NCBI GenBank assembly: GCA_033060915.1
Contig: CM065393.1
Coordinates: 6,352,501 to 6,416,500, forward strand
Reading direction: 5' to 3'
Length of the DNA: 64,000 nucleotides
Source of the DNA: Euryodendron excelsum
Lineage: Eukaryota > Streptophyta > Magnoliopsida > Ericales > Pentaphylacaceae
Below the pieces are notes generated by a model. It saw only the letters and a list, made by a program, of their open reading frames with translations. It had not been told where the DNA came from and made no database searches. The position numbers and the translations under genes were made by a program. Shown here piece by piece: positions 12,201-24,200 of this stretch. The first letter of the stretch is position 1. Every line of letters starts with the position of its first letter.

Positions 12201-15200
12201 GATGGTAAACTTTTTCAAAGTCTTTGGATGCATAGCATATTCATTTGTTCCCTCTCAAAATAAGGGAAAGTTTGATGAAAAAGGAGAAAAATACATCTTC
12301 ATCGGCTGTAGTGATGAATTAAAAGGTTATCATCTTTTTGATCCAAAGACTAATAAATTGGTAATTTCAAGAGATATACACTTTGATGAAATGAAAGCCT
12401 AAGAATGGAAAAACAAAATATCCTTTGAGGTTAGATCATTTGAAGATGTTACACAGCCAGACTATGGCGCGACAAGTTCTTCAATTAGCTCAGACTCACC
12501 AGCTCCACAAGATAGTCCTTTTGAAGAAAGTGACTCCGAACTTGATTTATCAATTAGGAAGGTACGCTCATTAAGAGAAATTTATGACTCAAAATAATTT
12601 TGTATTTTTTTCTTGTGAGCCACAAAATTTTGAAGAAGCAGCAAAAAATAAAGTTTGGCAAAAAGCAATGGACGAAGAAATGACCACTATTTTGAAAAAT
12701 CACACTTGGGAGCTTGTTGATCCTCCAAAGCAAAAAGATGTGGTCAAATTGAAATGGATTTTCAAAACAAAGTTCAAAGAAGATGGCTCAATTCAAAGCA
12801 CAAAGCTTGTCTTGTAGCAAAAGGTTACTCACCACAACCTGGAGTAGATTTCAACGAGACATTTGCAGCTGTTGCTCGAATGGAGACAATTACAACAGTC
12901 CTATCTCTCGCAACATAGTTGGAGTTACAAGTCTACTAGCTTGATATAAAATCAGCATTCCTGAATGCAAGTTAGAAAAAGAAGTGTATGTGGAATAGCC
13001 TCCAGGCTATGTGATGGAAGAAAAATAAAATATGGTCTGTCGACTGAGAAAAGCGCTCTATGGCCTAAAACAGGCTCCATGTGCTTGGAATAGTAAAATA
13101 AACAATTACTTCCTTCATAGTAGATTTCAAAGAAGTCCTAGTGAGCCTTCCTTATATGTCAAAAAGGTAGGTAAAAATGATTTTCTCATCGTTTGTTTTT
13201 ATGTTGATGATTTGATATATACTGGCACTAATATTGTGATGCTAGATGAATTTAAAAAGGTCATGATGAAAGAATACGAGATGATAGATTTGGACCTAAT
13301 GAAGTATTTTCTTGGCATCTAAGTGCTGCAGGCAAAAAGAAAATTTTTATTTTTTAAGAAAAATACACTGAAGAAATACTGAAAAGATTCAAGATGTCAA
13401 CATGTAAGCTAGTCTTAACTCTAATGGCGTTGAATGAAAAATTACAGCAAGAAGATGGATCACCAAAAGTTAACCCAACATTATACCGCAGTCTTGTTGG
13501 TTCCTTGATGTATTTTACCAACTTAAGTTCAGATATTGTCTATCCAGTAAGCATGATATCTTGATTCATTACTGATCCAAGTCAAATTCATTATTCTGCA
13601 GCTAAGCGAATATTATGGTATTTGCAAAGCACTAAAAATTTTGGCATCAAATACATTTTTGAACAAGACAATAGTATTGTTGGATATACTAACAGTGATT
13701 GGGCTGGATTCATGGATGACAGAAAGAGCACATCTAGCTACTTGTTCTGCATGGGCACCAAAGCAATTTCTTGGTCATCCAAAAAATAAAAGATAGTGGC
13801 TCTCTCATCAGTTAAAGCAGAATATATTGCTGTCACTGCTTATGAAGTAGTTTGGCTGCGAAGAATTATTATAGATTTGCAGCAAAAGCAAAAAGACCCT
13901 ACAATTATTTACTGTGACAGTATGTCTGCAATTGCTATGACCAAAAACTCGGTATTTCATGTCAGGACAAAGCACATTGAATTTCGTCGCCATTACATCA
14001 TAAATCTTGTTGACAAAGAAGAAATTTAAATGAATTTTGTCAACACCAATGAGCAACTTGTAAATATTTTTATCAAAGCAGCATCGTGGAGAAATTGCAG
14101 CAGTTTAAGATACTCTTTCGTATTACAAATTAAGTGAGAGTGTTAAAATAATAATAATTTGTAATAATAATTTATTCAGAGTGAAAATTGTTGACAATAA
14201 AGACTGCGTGCCGTGTTGCAATCGTCGACGTACTGCAAATAGAATCGTCGACAATTGTTGACGTCTTGTAATAGTTGACATACTACAAATAAAAATAGTC
14301 AACGGAAGAGATAAGATAAGAAATATTGAATTTTGCTCATTTAATGTATTGGCAATATGTATTGTATATCTAAGGTGTATGTACACCCCTTGACTTTCCT
14401 ATAAAAGGAATCAACTCTTATACGAAAGGCGTACCACAAAAAAAAAGTAAATGCATGCAAAGTCTTTCACTCTCTCTCTGTCTTAAAGCTTTCCTTTCTT
14501 GGGTCCACAATTCTTTACTATCAAATTTTCTCTTTGTAATTTTTCTCTCTCTAGGTCTCTAATTTTTTCTCTCTAAATCAAAATTTCATCTACCACCTTT
14601 GCACCCAACATTATTTTACCGAATATAAATACAGAAGAGTTATACAGAGGAGGAGGAAGCTATCAGCTCTCTCTCTACTCAACCCACCAATTCAACTCAC
14701 AGATCAAATTTCTCGACTCTCATTCTCTACAATAGTGGGTATACCATCTCACAAAGAACAACACTCTTTGGAGGAAAACATTCTCTATCACTCTACCCTT
14801 TTGCCCTCTCTGGCCAGCCCCTTGGCCTTTGCTCCTACTAGGGCTTTTTGCACTTCTTAGTCACATTCTTCTTTTTTAATTTTTTTTTATATTTGTAGGG
14901 GAGGAGGAGCACCGTTTGTCAAGATTTGACAGCCTCTAAACTTGAAAATCCAACAAAATTAGGTACCATCTTTGATAATCAGTAATCGACAGTGGGTACG
15001 GGCCGACATTTTCCTTTGACAACTTCAGCAGCTGACTTCTTAAACGTGCGATGGTCTTCTGTTCTCGAATGTCTTTGAAGATGGGTGTGGACACCTAGAT
15101 GTAAGAATCTCTCCTTTCATACCTATCGGAGCAAAATGCAATCAGGCATTTGACAGTTGGCATTCATCTGAGCTATATTCCTAGCTCGTATCCAGGAGTT

Positions 15201-18200
15201 TCTGTGGTTCTCTCCCTTAGTTGGAATCTAATAAATTGGTGATTTCAAGGGATGTAAACTTCGATGAAATGAAAGCCTGGAAATGAAAAAATAAAATCTC
15301 TCATGAGGTTAGATCATTTGAAGATTTACACAACCAGACCAAGAGGGAGCCGAGTTTTCCGAATACCAGCCGTCTTTGGTAAAGGAGAGCCAGCAGGAGA
15401 GCTTTTCAGATTCCAGCTGAGGGGGAGCTACAGAGATTCTCAGAAGCGAGCTAGGGATATAGGTAAGGTGAATGTCAACTGTCAAATGCCCAATTGCGTT
15501 TTCCTCCGATGGGTATGAAGGGGAGATTGAACACTTATCTTCGAAGACATCCGAGAAGAGAAAGCCGCCGCACCTTCAAAAAGTCTGTTGTCGAAGTTGT
15601 CGAAGGAAGATGTCAGTCTATTTTCACTACTGATCATCGATTGTTAAAGTTGGTGCTTAATTTCGTTGGATTGTCAAGTTTGGAGGCTGCCAAACTTTGA
15701 CGAACGATGCTTCTCATCTCTTATAAATATAGGGTAGAGTTGAAGGAGAATGATGTGGCTAAGAAGTGCAAGAAACTCTAGTGGGGGCAAAGGCTAAGGG
15801 ACTGATCAGAGAGGACAAATGGGTAGAGTGACAGAGAGTGTTTTCCTTCAAAGAGTGTCGTTCTTTGTGAGATGGTGTACCTACTATTGTGGAGAGTGAG
15901 AGTTGAGAGATTTGATCTATGAGTTGAGTTGGTGAGTCAAGTAGAGAGAGCGCTGAGAGTCGCTTCCTCCTCTGTATTACTCCTCTGTACCAATATTGGT
16001 GTTGAATGTAGTAAAATTTCTCCTCAGGTGTGGACGTAGGTAATTTGGCCAAACCATGGTAAATCATTGTCTTGTTGTGAGTGCTTCTTTTACTTCTGCT
16101 GCGCACAAGTGGTATCAAAGTATAGATGAAGGTAGTATTTGAATTTATTGCCATGGACACAGATTGGAGTATAAGGAGAGAACAAGAAAAGAGTTAGACT
16201 CTGATACCAAAATAATGTTGTTTGCAAAGGTGGTGGAAGAAGTTTGATTTAGAGAGAAAGAAAAAAATTGCAAAGAGAAAATTTGATAGCAAAGAATTGT
16301 GGATCCGAGAGAGGAAAACTTTTAAGAGAAAGAGAGAGAGAGTGAAAGACTTTTTATTTAGTTGGTGATACGCTTAGTACAAGAGGTGACAATCTTTTTA
16401 TAAGACAATCAAGGGGTGTACATACACCTTAGATATACAATAGACAATACCAATACACTGAATGAGCAATATTTAAAATTTCTTATCTCTTCCGTTAACT
16501 ATTTCTATTTGCAGGACGTCGGCTATTATAGGACGTTAACGATTGCAGCATAGCATGCATTCTTTATTGTCAATAATTTTCACTTTGCATAAATTATTAT
16601 TACAGATTATTATTGTTTTAACACTTCTCGCTTAATTTGTAATATGGAATAGTATCTTGAACTGCTGCAATTTCTCTATTGATGCTGCTTTAGTAAGAAT
16701 ATCTGCGAGTTGCTCATTGGTGTTGACAAAACAACTTAATACAATATAATTTGAATCTTGAAAGCCAAAACAGTAGTAGTTTATTGCAAATACAACTAAA
16801 TTACTCAAAATAGACATTAAATTGATATTGAAACCTACTAGACATCTAGCACAGAGGAAAATCCAAAGCAACAACAACTATAGAAGATGGCAGTAGCAGC
16901 AGTGAAACTGTTATTATTGAGAAACGCAGCAACATCAACAAAGATGGCAGCAGTAATAGTAGAGGATAGTAAGCAAGGAAGAAATAGAGAAGAGGAAACA
17001 ATAGAGATGCAGGGAATGTAAAAGGGAAGTCCAACAAAGAAGTGGGGAGAAAAGGGCAGAAATGTAAGGGGAGAAAGAAGAAAGTTCAACAGAGAGAAAG
17101 ATGCAGAAAATCAGAGGGAAGAAGAGAAAAGAGTAGTCTACAGAGATGTAAAAATGTGGGAAAAAGAGAGAGCTGAGAGAGGGAAAGGGAGAGAGAAAAG
17201 GATTCCAATCGTAGAGTAATTCTTCTAAATCTAATCTTCTCATCAACCACATTGACCCTATATAAAGAGAGAAAATAGAGAGCAGATTTTTAGGAGATCA
17301 TATATAAATTTGTGGACTTCTTGTCTTTCTGTTAATTGTCAAAAAGAGTTGCTAATTTAGTTATCAAAAGCTGTTGATTGGTGACTATTTATTGTCAAAA
17401 AAGGCTGTTGGCTTTGTCAAAAAAAAAAAAAAAAACTAATGGCTGCCAGCTGGTTACATCAGTTCTCCCCGAGTGGGAAAGCTTGACTCTGTCGAGAAAG
17501 TTACTGATAGTCGCTGGAACAAGTCCTTTCAACATTTCTTTAGCTTGGTCTCATCAATCCAAGAACAATCCGTTAATGGTCGATCTTTTCAACGAATCAA
17601 GTGCCTCCGACGCACCGCTCCATGTGCCTTTGAAGTTCGAATATCAATAACATCTTTAATATATTCCTCGGCACGTCTAGAAATATTTGCAAAAGGTAAT
17701 GTATAAACCTCCACTTGGTCTAGTGGATCTCCATGAAACAAAAATAGATCAGCAGCATTGAATACCGGCGAAGTAGAAACATCATCAGGGAGATTCAGAA
17801 GATAGGCATTATTTCCTAACTTATTAAGAATGTGAAAAGTCCAAACTTCTTTCGACTTAACTTGTCATAAGATCCAACTGGAAATCTTTCACGTTTAAAA
17901 TGTACCATAACCAAATCTCGCACTGAAAAAGATTGTTTCCTATGGTGCTCATTTATTGTCTCTTTATACTTGGCATTAGAAGCTCGAAGGTTCTCAAGTG
18001 CCTCTTGCTGCACCTCTCTTATATGCTCAATGATTTCATCAACCTTAGCATTACGGTGACCATGATAAGGAATAGATGAACAATCAAAGATATGGGGAAT
18101 GGGATGACCGTAAATAATTTCAAAAGGAGATTTTCTGGTTGACCTAGTTGAGGAACTATTAAAGAAAAATTAAGCTTGTGGTAGAATCAAGTCCCATTGT

Positions 18201-21200
18201 TGTGGTCGCTCACCTGCTAAATATCTTAACAAATTACCTAAATTGTGATTGACTACCTCAGTTTGGCCATCTATTTGAGAATGATATGCACTGCTAAATT
18301 AAAGGGTAGTTTCAAGCTTATTCCATAAAGTTCTTAAAAAATGACTAAAAAATTTAGTGTTTGTATCTGATATGAATGTCCTAGGGATGTCACGCAAACA
18401 AACTACCTCCCTAAAGAATAAATGAGCTATATGAGCTGCATCAAAGGTCTTGTGATAGGGAGTGAAATGAGCCATTTAGAAAATCTTTCAACAACTACAA
18501 AGACTGAATCAACATTCCTAGCAGTCTTAGGCAAGCCAAACATAAAATCCATACTAACATCCTCTCAGGGTCTATTAGGTTTTGGCAAAGGAGTGTACAA
18601 CCCTGTATTTTGTGAGTGGCCCTTAAATGATTGGCAAACATAACACCTACTCACGTAGCGAACATCCTTTCTCAACCTAGGCCAAAAGTACCTTTGTTCT
18701 ACCAGAGCAATTGTTTTTTGGTTTGTCCAAAGTGACCACCCAAACCACCACTATGTAACTTATGGATGAGACTCTCACGAAGGGACCCTTCAAGGATGCA
18801 AAGACGGCTACCATAAAATAGGAAACCATCCTGAATCACATAGGATGCGGATGAATTGGTACCTAGCTGAATGCAAGATTCCCAAATAGGACTAAAATAT
18901 GGATCGTTAGTGTACTGTTCCTTCAATGAACTAAATGAGAAAATTGTTGGTCTTATAGTTACTAACAAGCATGAGTGGCAACGCAAAGCATCTGCTGCTC
19001 GATTAATGAGTCTTGCCTTATGCTTTAGGTTAAATGTGTACTCTTGAAGAAATGAAGACCACGTAGCGTGCCTTTTATGCAAATTCCTTTGGGAATTCAA
19101 ATATTTTAAGGCCTCGTGATCAGTGTTTAACACAAATTTCCTATGGATAATGTAATGCCTCTAATGTTTCAAAGTTTGAACAATGGCATAAAACTCTAAA
19201 TCATATGTGGAATATCAAGATCAGTCCTCATTTAGCTTTTCACTGAAAAATGCAACAAGCCGCCTTTATTAATTGAAGACGACACCTATCCCTATATGGG
19301 AGGCATTGCAATCAACCTTCAAGACGTTGTCAAAATCTAAAAGTGCTAGGACTGGAGCATTAGTCATTTTGGCCTTCGCAAGTTGAAAACATTTCTTAGC
19401 TTCTGGAGTCCATTTGAAAGTACCCTTTTTAAGACAATCAGTTATGGGAGCTATCAGGGTACTAAAATTCCTAATGAACCGCCTATAAAAAGAAGCTAAC
19501 CCATAAAAGCTACGGACATCGCTAATTGACTTAGGGGCAGGCCAATTTTGGATAGCTTCAACTTTTATTGGGTCAACCTTAATACCCTTAGTTGACACGA
19601 TGTACCCAAGAAAGATCAAACTCTTGGTGAGGAATGTACATTTCTTAAAGTTGACAAAAAGCTAATTTTCTCTTAGGGTTCGGAGTACTTGCCTCAAATG
19701 GATTAAATGATCCTCTAGATGAGTGCTATGGATTAGGATATCATCAAAATATACAACTACAAATTTCTCAATGAACGGTCTAAGAACTTGGTTCATCGTA
19801 CGTATGAAGGTATTAGGAGCATTTAACAAACCAAATGGCATGACAAGCCATTCATATAGACCTTCTCTGGTTCTGACTATTATTTTTCGCTCATCTCCTG
19901 GTCGTATCCTAATTTGATGATTTCCACTCTTAAAATCAATTTTGGAGAAAATTTTTGCACCACTCAACATGTCAAGCATGTCACCAAGTCTAAGTATGGG
20001 AAATCTATACGTGATAGTGATTTTGTTAATGGCACGGATATCAATGCACATTATCTAAGTGCCATTCTTTTTCGGTGTGAGGAGTGCAGGAATTGCACAA
20101 GGACTTCTACTTTCCCTAACAAGTCCTTTCCTAATCAACTTTGACACTTGGTCATCGTAACTTTTCATGCTTTAGTGGGCTCATGTGGTAATAAGGCAAG
20201 TGAGGCAAACTCGCACCAGGAATAAGATTTATGCAATGTTGGATATCTCTCATGGGAGGAAGTTCACTGGGAAGTTCTTCAGGTGTAAGATCTGTAAACT
20301 CATTAAGTAGAGGCTGAACTTCTTTAAGCACTTCAGAGACACCCTTCACCTCTTTACCCACTAGTAAACATGCCACTTGAGTTTCTTTCAATTTTATTTC
20401 AAATTGATTTAATTGAGGATCATAACAAGTTTTGGCTTAACCCTACTTTGGCTTGGAGGTTGTTCCACCTTCTTATTTGGAATCTTTGCATCCCTTTGAG
20501 GGTACAAAGTTATCTTAAACTTGTCTTTCTTGAAGGTGTAAGTGTTCTTCTCTTCATCATGTTGGGTCTTTCTGTTAAATTGCCAAGGACGTCTCAACAA
20601 TATATGGCACACCTCTAGTGGAACGACATCACACCAAACCTTATCCTTATAATTTTTTCTAGTGATAAGTGATTGGGACTTCTCCTCCTTCCTTAAACCA
20701 TGCCACCTTGTAAGGTCTGGCCAACTTCTCAGTTTTTAAGTTTAAGCTTGTCAACCGTCTTCTGAGAGACAAAGTTTTCAATGCTTCCGCTATCAACAAC
20801 AACTTAGCACAGTTTTCCTCCCGCTGTGCACGTGGTGCGGAAGAGGTTTCGTTTCAGCCATCTATCATTAGAGGGTACCTTAGGAGCCAACATGACATGA
20901 TGAATTACCAAAATTGACCCTCCTCATCACCATCTATTCCTTCTACTTGGGGGTTAGACTCTTCCTCTCCTAACGGTTCCTCAGGATCAGTTTCATCTCC
21001 TTGGTTAGGATCACCTACTTTATCTGTCAAGTTTGATTGCAGGGTAAATTTTTTCTTCGGATATTCTGATGACCTATGCTCCGGTTGCCCACACTTAAAA
21101 AAATTGAATGTAGATGGCTTAGGATCAAGAATTCTTTTATTTTTCTCTAACCGACCCATGTTGGAGTTGGTGGACTTAGGAGGCGCTACATTTTGTGCAT

Positions 21201-24200
21201 TATTGGGCATCTTATGTCCTGCAAAAGTTCTCCCTGTTGAACTCGGTCCACCCTAAACTATATTCACTCTACGGGGTGCAGACCGTCTAAGTTGACTCTC
21301 AACCTTAAGTGCTAGACGGTATACTTCATCTATTCATGCCAAGTCATGAAGAATAACTTAGTCTTGAATAGGGTAGTGCAAACCTGCCACGTAACGGGCC
21401 ACACTTTGCTCCTCATCTTTACTTAAATCATTTTTAGCCTAGAGTAAATAAAATTCTTTTGTGTATTCGTCCACAAATTTAGTGTTTTGTCTCAAATTGT
21501 GAAACTTCTTGAAAAGTGTCTGACAGTAATCAAACGGGAGGAATTTTCCTCGAAGCTTCCTTTTCATATGATCCCAAGAATTGATCTTTTCTTTGCCCTT
21601 GCGAACTCTATTATTTTGGAGTTGCTTCCACCATATAAGGGCATATCCTTTGAGTTTCAAGTTAACAAACTTGACCTTTTTATCTTCAGGCATGTCTTTC
21701 CACTTAAAGAACTGATAGACTCTATCTACCTAGTCTAAGAACTCTTCAGGTTGCAGTCGACCCTCAAATTCATCCACATCGACCTTGATACCTTGGTCCC
21801 ACCTCTTATCTTCTTCCCTAAAAGGTCTGTCATCTACCCTATGACCCCTACATTGCCAATTTGGAACAAACACTTTAAAATCACTCTCTTCTTCACCCTC
21901 TTAAACCACCCCTCTAGGTCTCCTATCATTTTGGTTTTGGTTTTGGGGAGGTGTATCCACTCCTAAATGACCTACCATGCGAGTGAGTTCTTGGATTTGT
22001 ATTTGGATTTGCTCTATCGCCTGTTGTTGGTGACAGAATGCATCTTGCCAAGACTCTTCTATGGGGTTTGGATTGATGGGATTGGACATGGAAAAAGACG
22101 CTGACAGCAAACTTCTTGCAACCTAATGCAAAGTTATGACAGTCTAGGAATGAAATGCAAGTATACTACTGGATGTAAAACAACATGCAAAATGAAATTT
22201 TGATGAAAAAAAAAACTAAAAACAAATAGTGCCTAAAGCCTGGGACAACAATATTCTCCCAAACACGTGTTTATTTTCTCACATAAAATTTATCAAACTA
22301 ATATGCAAACAGTTATGTAAAGAAATGTGAGGAAAAGCACTATAAGATATGCAGAAATAAGTAAAAAAACACTTCAACCATGTGCTCTGATAGCAATTGA
22401 TAAAATCTTAGGTTTTGTAATGTATGAATCATAAAGACAACTGGAGAACTTTATGAAAGGAAACCTGAACAACCAAATTCAGCATGCATAAATCTCTCAT
22501 AACAGTGGACAAACAAGATAAAATAGCAGTAAAGTAATAGGCCAAGATATTAGGGGACAATACAACTCAATACAATGTAATTTGTATCCTGAAAGCCAAA
22601 ATAGTAGTAGTTTATTACAAATACAACTAAATTACTCAAACTAGAGATTAAATTGATACTCAAACCTACTAAACATCTAGCACGGAGGAAAACCCAAAGC
22701 AGCAACAACTATAGAGGATGGCAGCAGCAGCAGTGAAACTGTTATTATTGAGAAAGGCAGCAACAACAGCAAAGAGGGTAGCAGTAACAATAGAGGATAG
22801 CAAGCAAGGAAGAAATATAGAAGAGGAAACAATAGAGATGCAGGGAATGTGAAAGGGAAGTGCAACAAACAAGTGGGAAAAGGGCAGAAATGTAAGGGGA
22901 GAAAGTAGAAAGTTCAACAGAGAGAAAGATGCAAAATATCAGTGGGAAGAAGAGAAAAGAGCAGTCTACAGAGATGTAGACAGTTGGGAGAAAGAGAGAG
23001 TTGGGAGAAAGAGAGAGTTCTTGTCCAAATTTAATCGAGAAAAGGATTCCAATCGTAGAGTAATTCTTCCAAATCTAATCTTCTCATTAGCCACATTGAC
23101 CTTATTCAAAGAGAGAAAAATAGAGAGCAGATTTTCAGAAGATCTTATCCAAATTTGTGGACTTCTTGTCTCTCTGTTAGTTGTCAAAAAGAACTGTTGA
23201 TTTGGTTGTCAAAAGCTATGGTGATTGTTTATTGTCAAAAAAGTCTGTTGACTTTGTCAAACAAAAGAACTGATGGCTACCAGTTGGTTACATCATCATT
23301 GCAAGGAAAAGCAGGACAAAAACAAAGTTCTACCTTGGTATAGGAAGTGACATGATAGGTTAACTTATTTTGGTTAAGATAGGGCAGGGATCTTAAGTTC
23401 ATTTAAGATGTAAACATAGTTAATGAATTTATATTTTGTCAAAATGTAAACTAGGATATGTCAAAGGAATTTAAGAATTGGATTCATAGGAAATTATAAA
23501 TTAATAGAAGAAATGGGAAGTACCTTTTGGTCGATACTTGCAAAATACCAAAGTAGGCTCCTTGAGTTTCATTCTAGATAATTAATTCTCAACTAAGAAG
23601 CACAGGCACTTCTAAGAAGGTGCGGTGTCCCTATCAGATACATCCCGAAACATGTTGGACACATGTTTAGACGTGCCTTATTTTTTTTATAATTATTTTA
23701 AAATCGAACATACTTTGGACACTTGGGAACATACATGCCAATCAGTCAGACACACATGAAACACATTGCATGTTTGAAGAAAATAACTTGGATCCAATTG
23801 TAACTAAAATAATGTGATTTTATACCTGATTGAATGTTTAAGCTATGGAATATATAGTTTTTAATTTTAATTAGTGGTATCTTGTAGTTATTCATTATCT
23901 TTGAGTGAAATATTCCTATACATGACATATAAAAATACATAAAGATATATTTTTGTCATGTCCCCTCCATGTTGTGTTTTGCATTTTCTGAAAATCGTTG
24001 TGTTCGTGTCGTGCCCATATCGGTGTCCATATCCGTGCTTCATAGATTCTCAACAATATGAGTGGTAGTAATGAGAAGAGGTGGTAAGTCAAAAGCATAC
24101 ACCAATCGGCATGAATTTTCTCTAATTAAAACTAATTAAGTCAAGATTTAAAGCTCTTATCCTTGTCTAATTTATGGCATTGACCATTACAAATGAAAGA

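Larger units (their letters stand above)
16727..23295 (-). mobile_element. Degenerate Ty3/Gypsy retrotransposon
   Basis: A nearly full-length element in antisense to the host gene. The 5' LTR is 22398-23295 (898 bp). Next to it the primer site reads TGCTATCAGAGCA on the minus strand (about 22396-22383), one mismatch from the initiator-Met tRNA site. The internal gag-pol relic spans 22110-17650. The 3' LTR is 17461 down to 16727, with its last about 160 bases missing where it meets the inverted Copia fragment. Both LTRs start TGATGTAACC on the minus strand. Stops and frameshifts are found throughout. Confidence 0.88.

Noticed and set aside
16838..17252. Several minus-strand ORFs rich in Leu, Ser, Phe and Pro, repeated near 9620-9832 and 22669-22917
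   Set aside because: They are complements of the GA-rich Gypsy LTR body and recur in each LTR copy.
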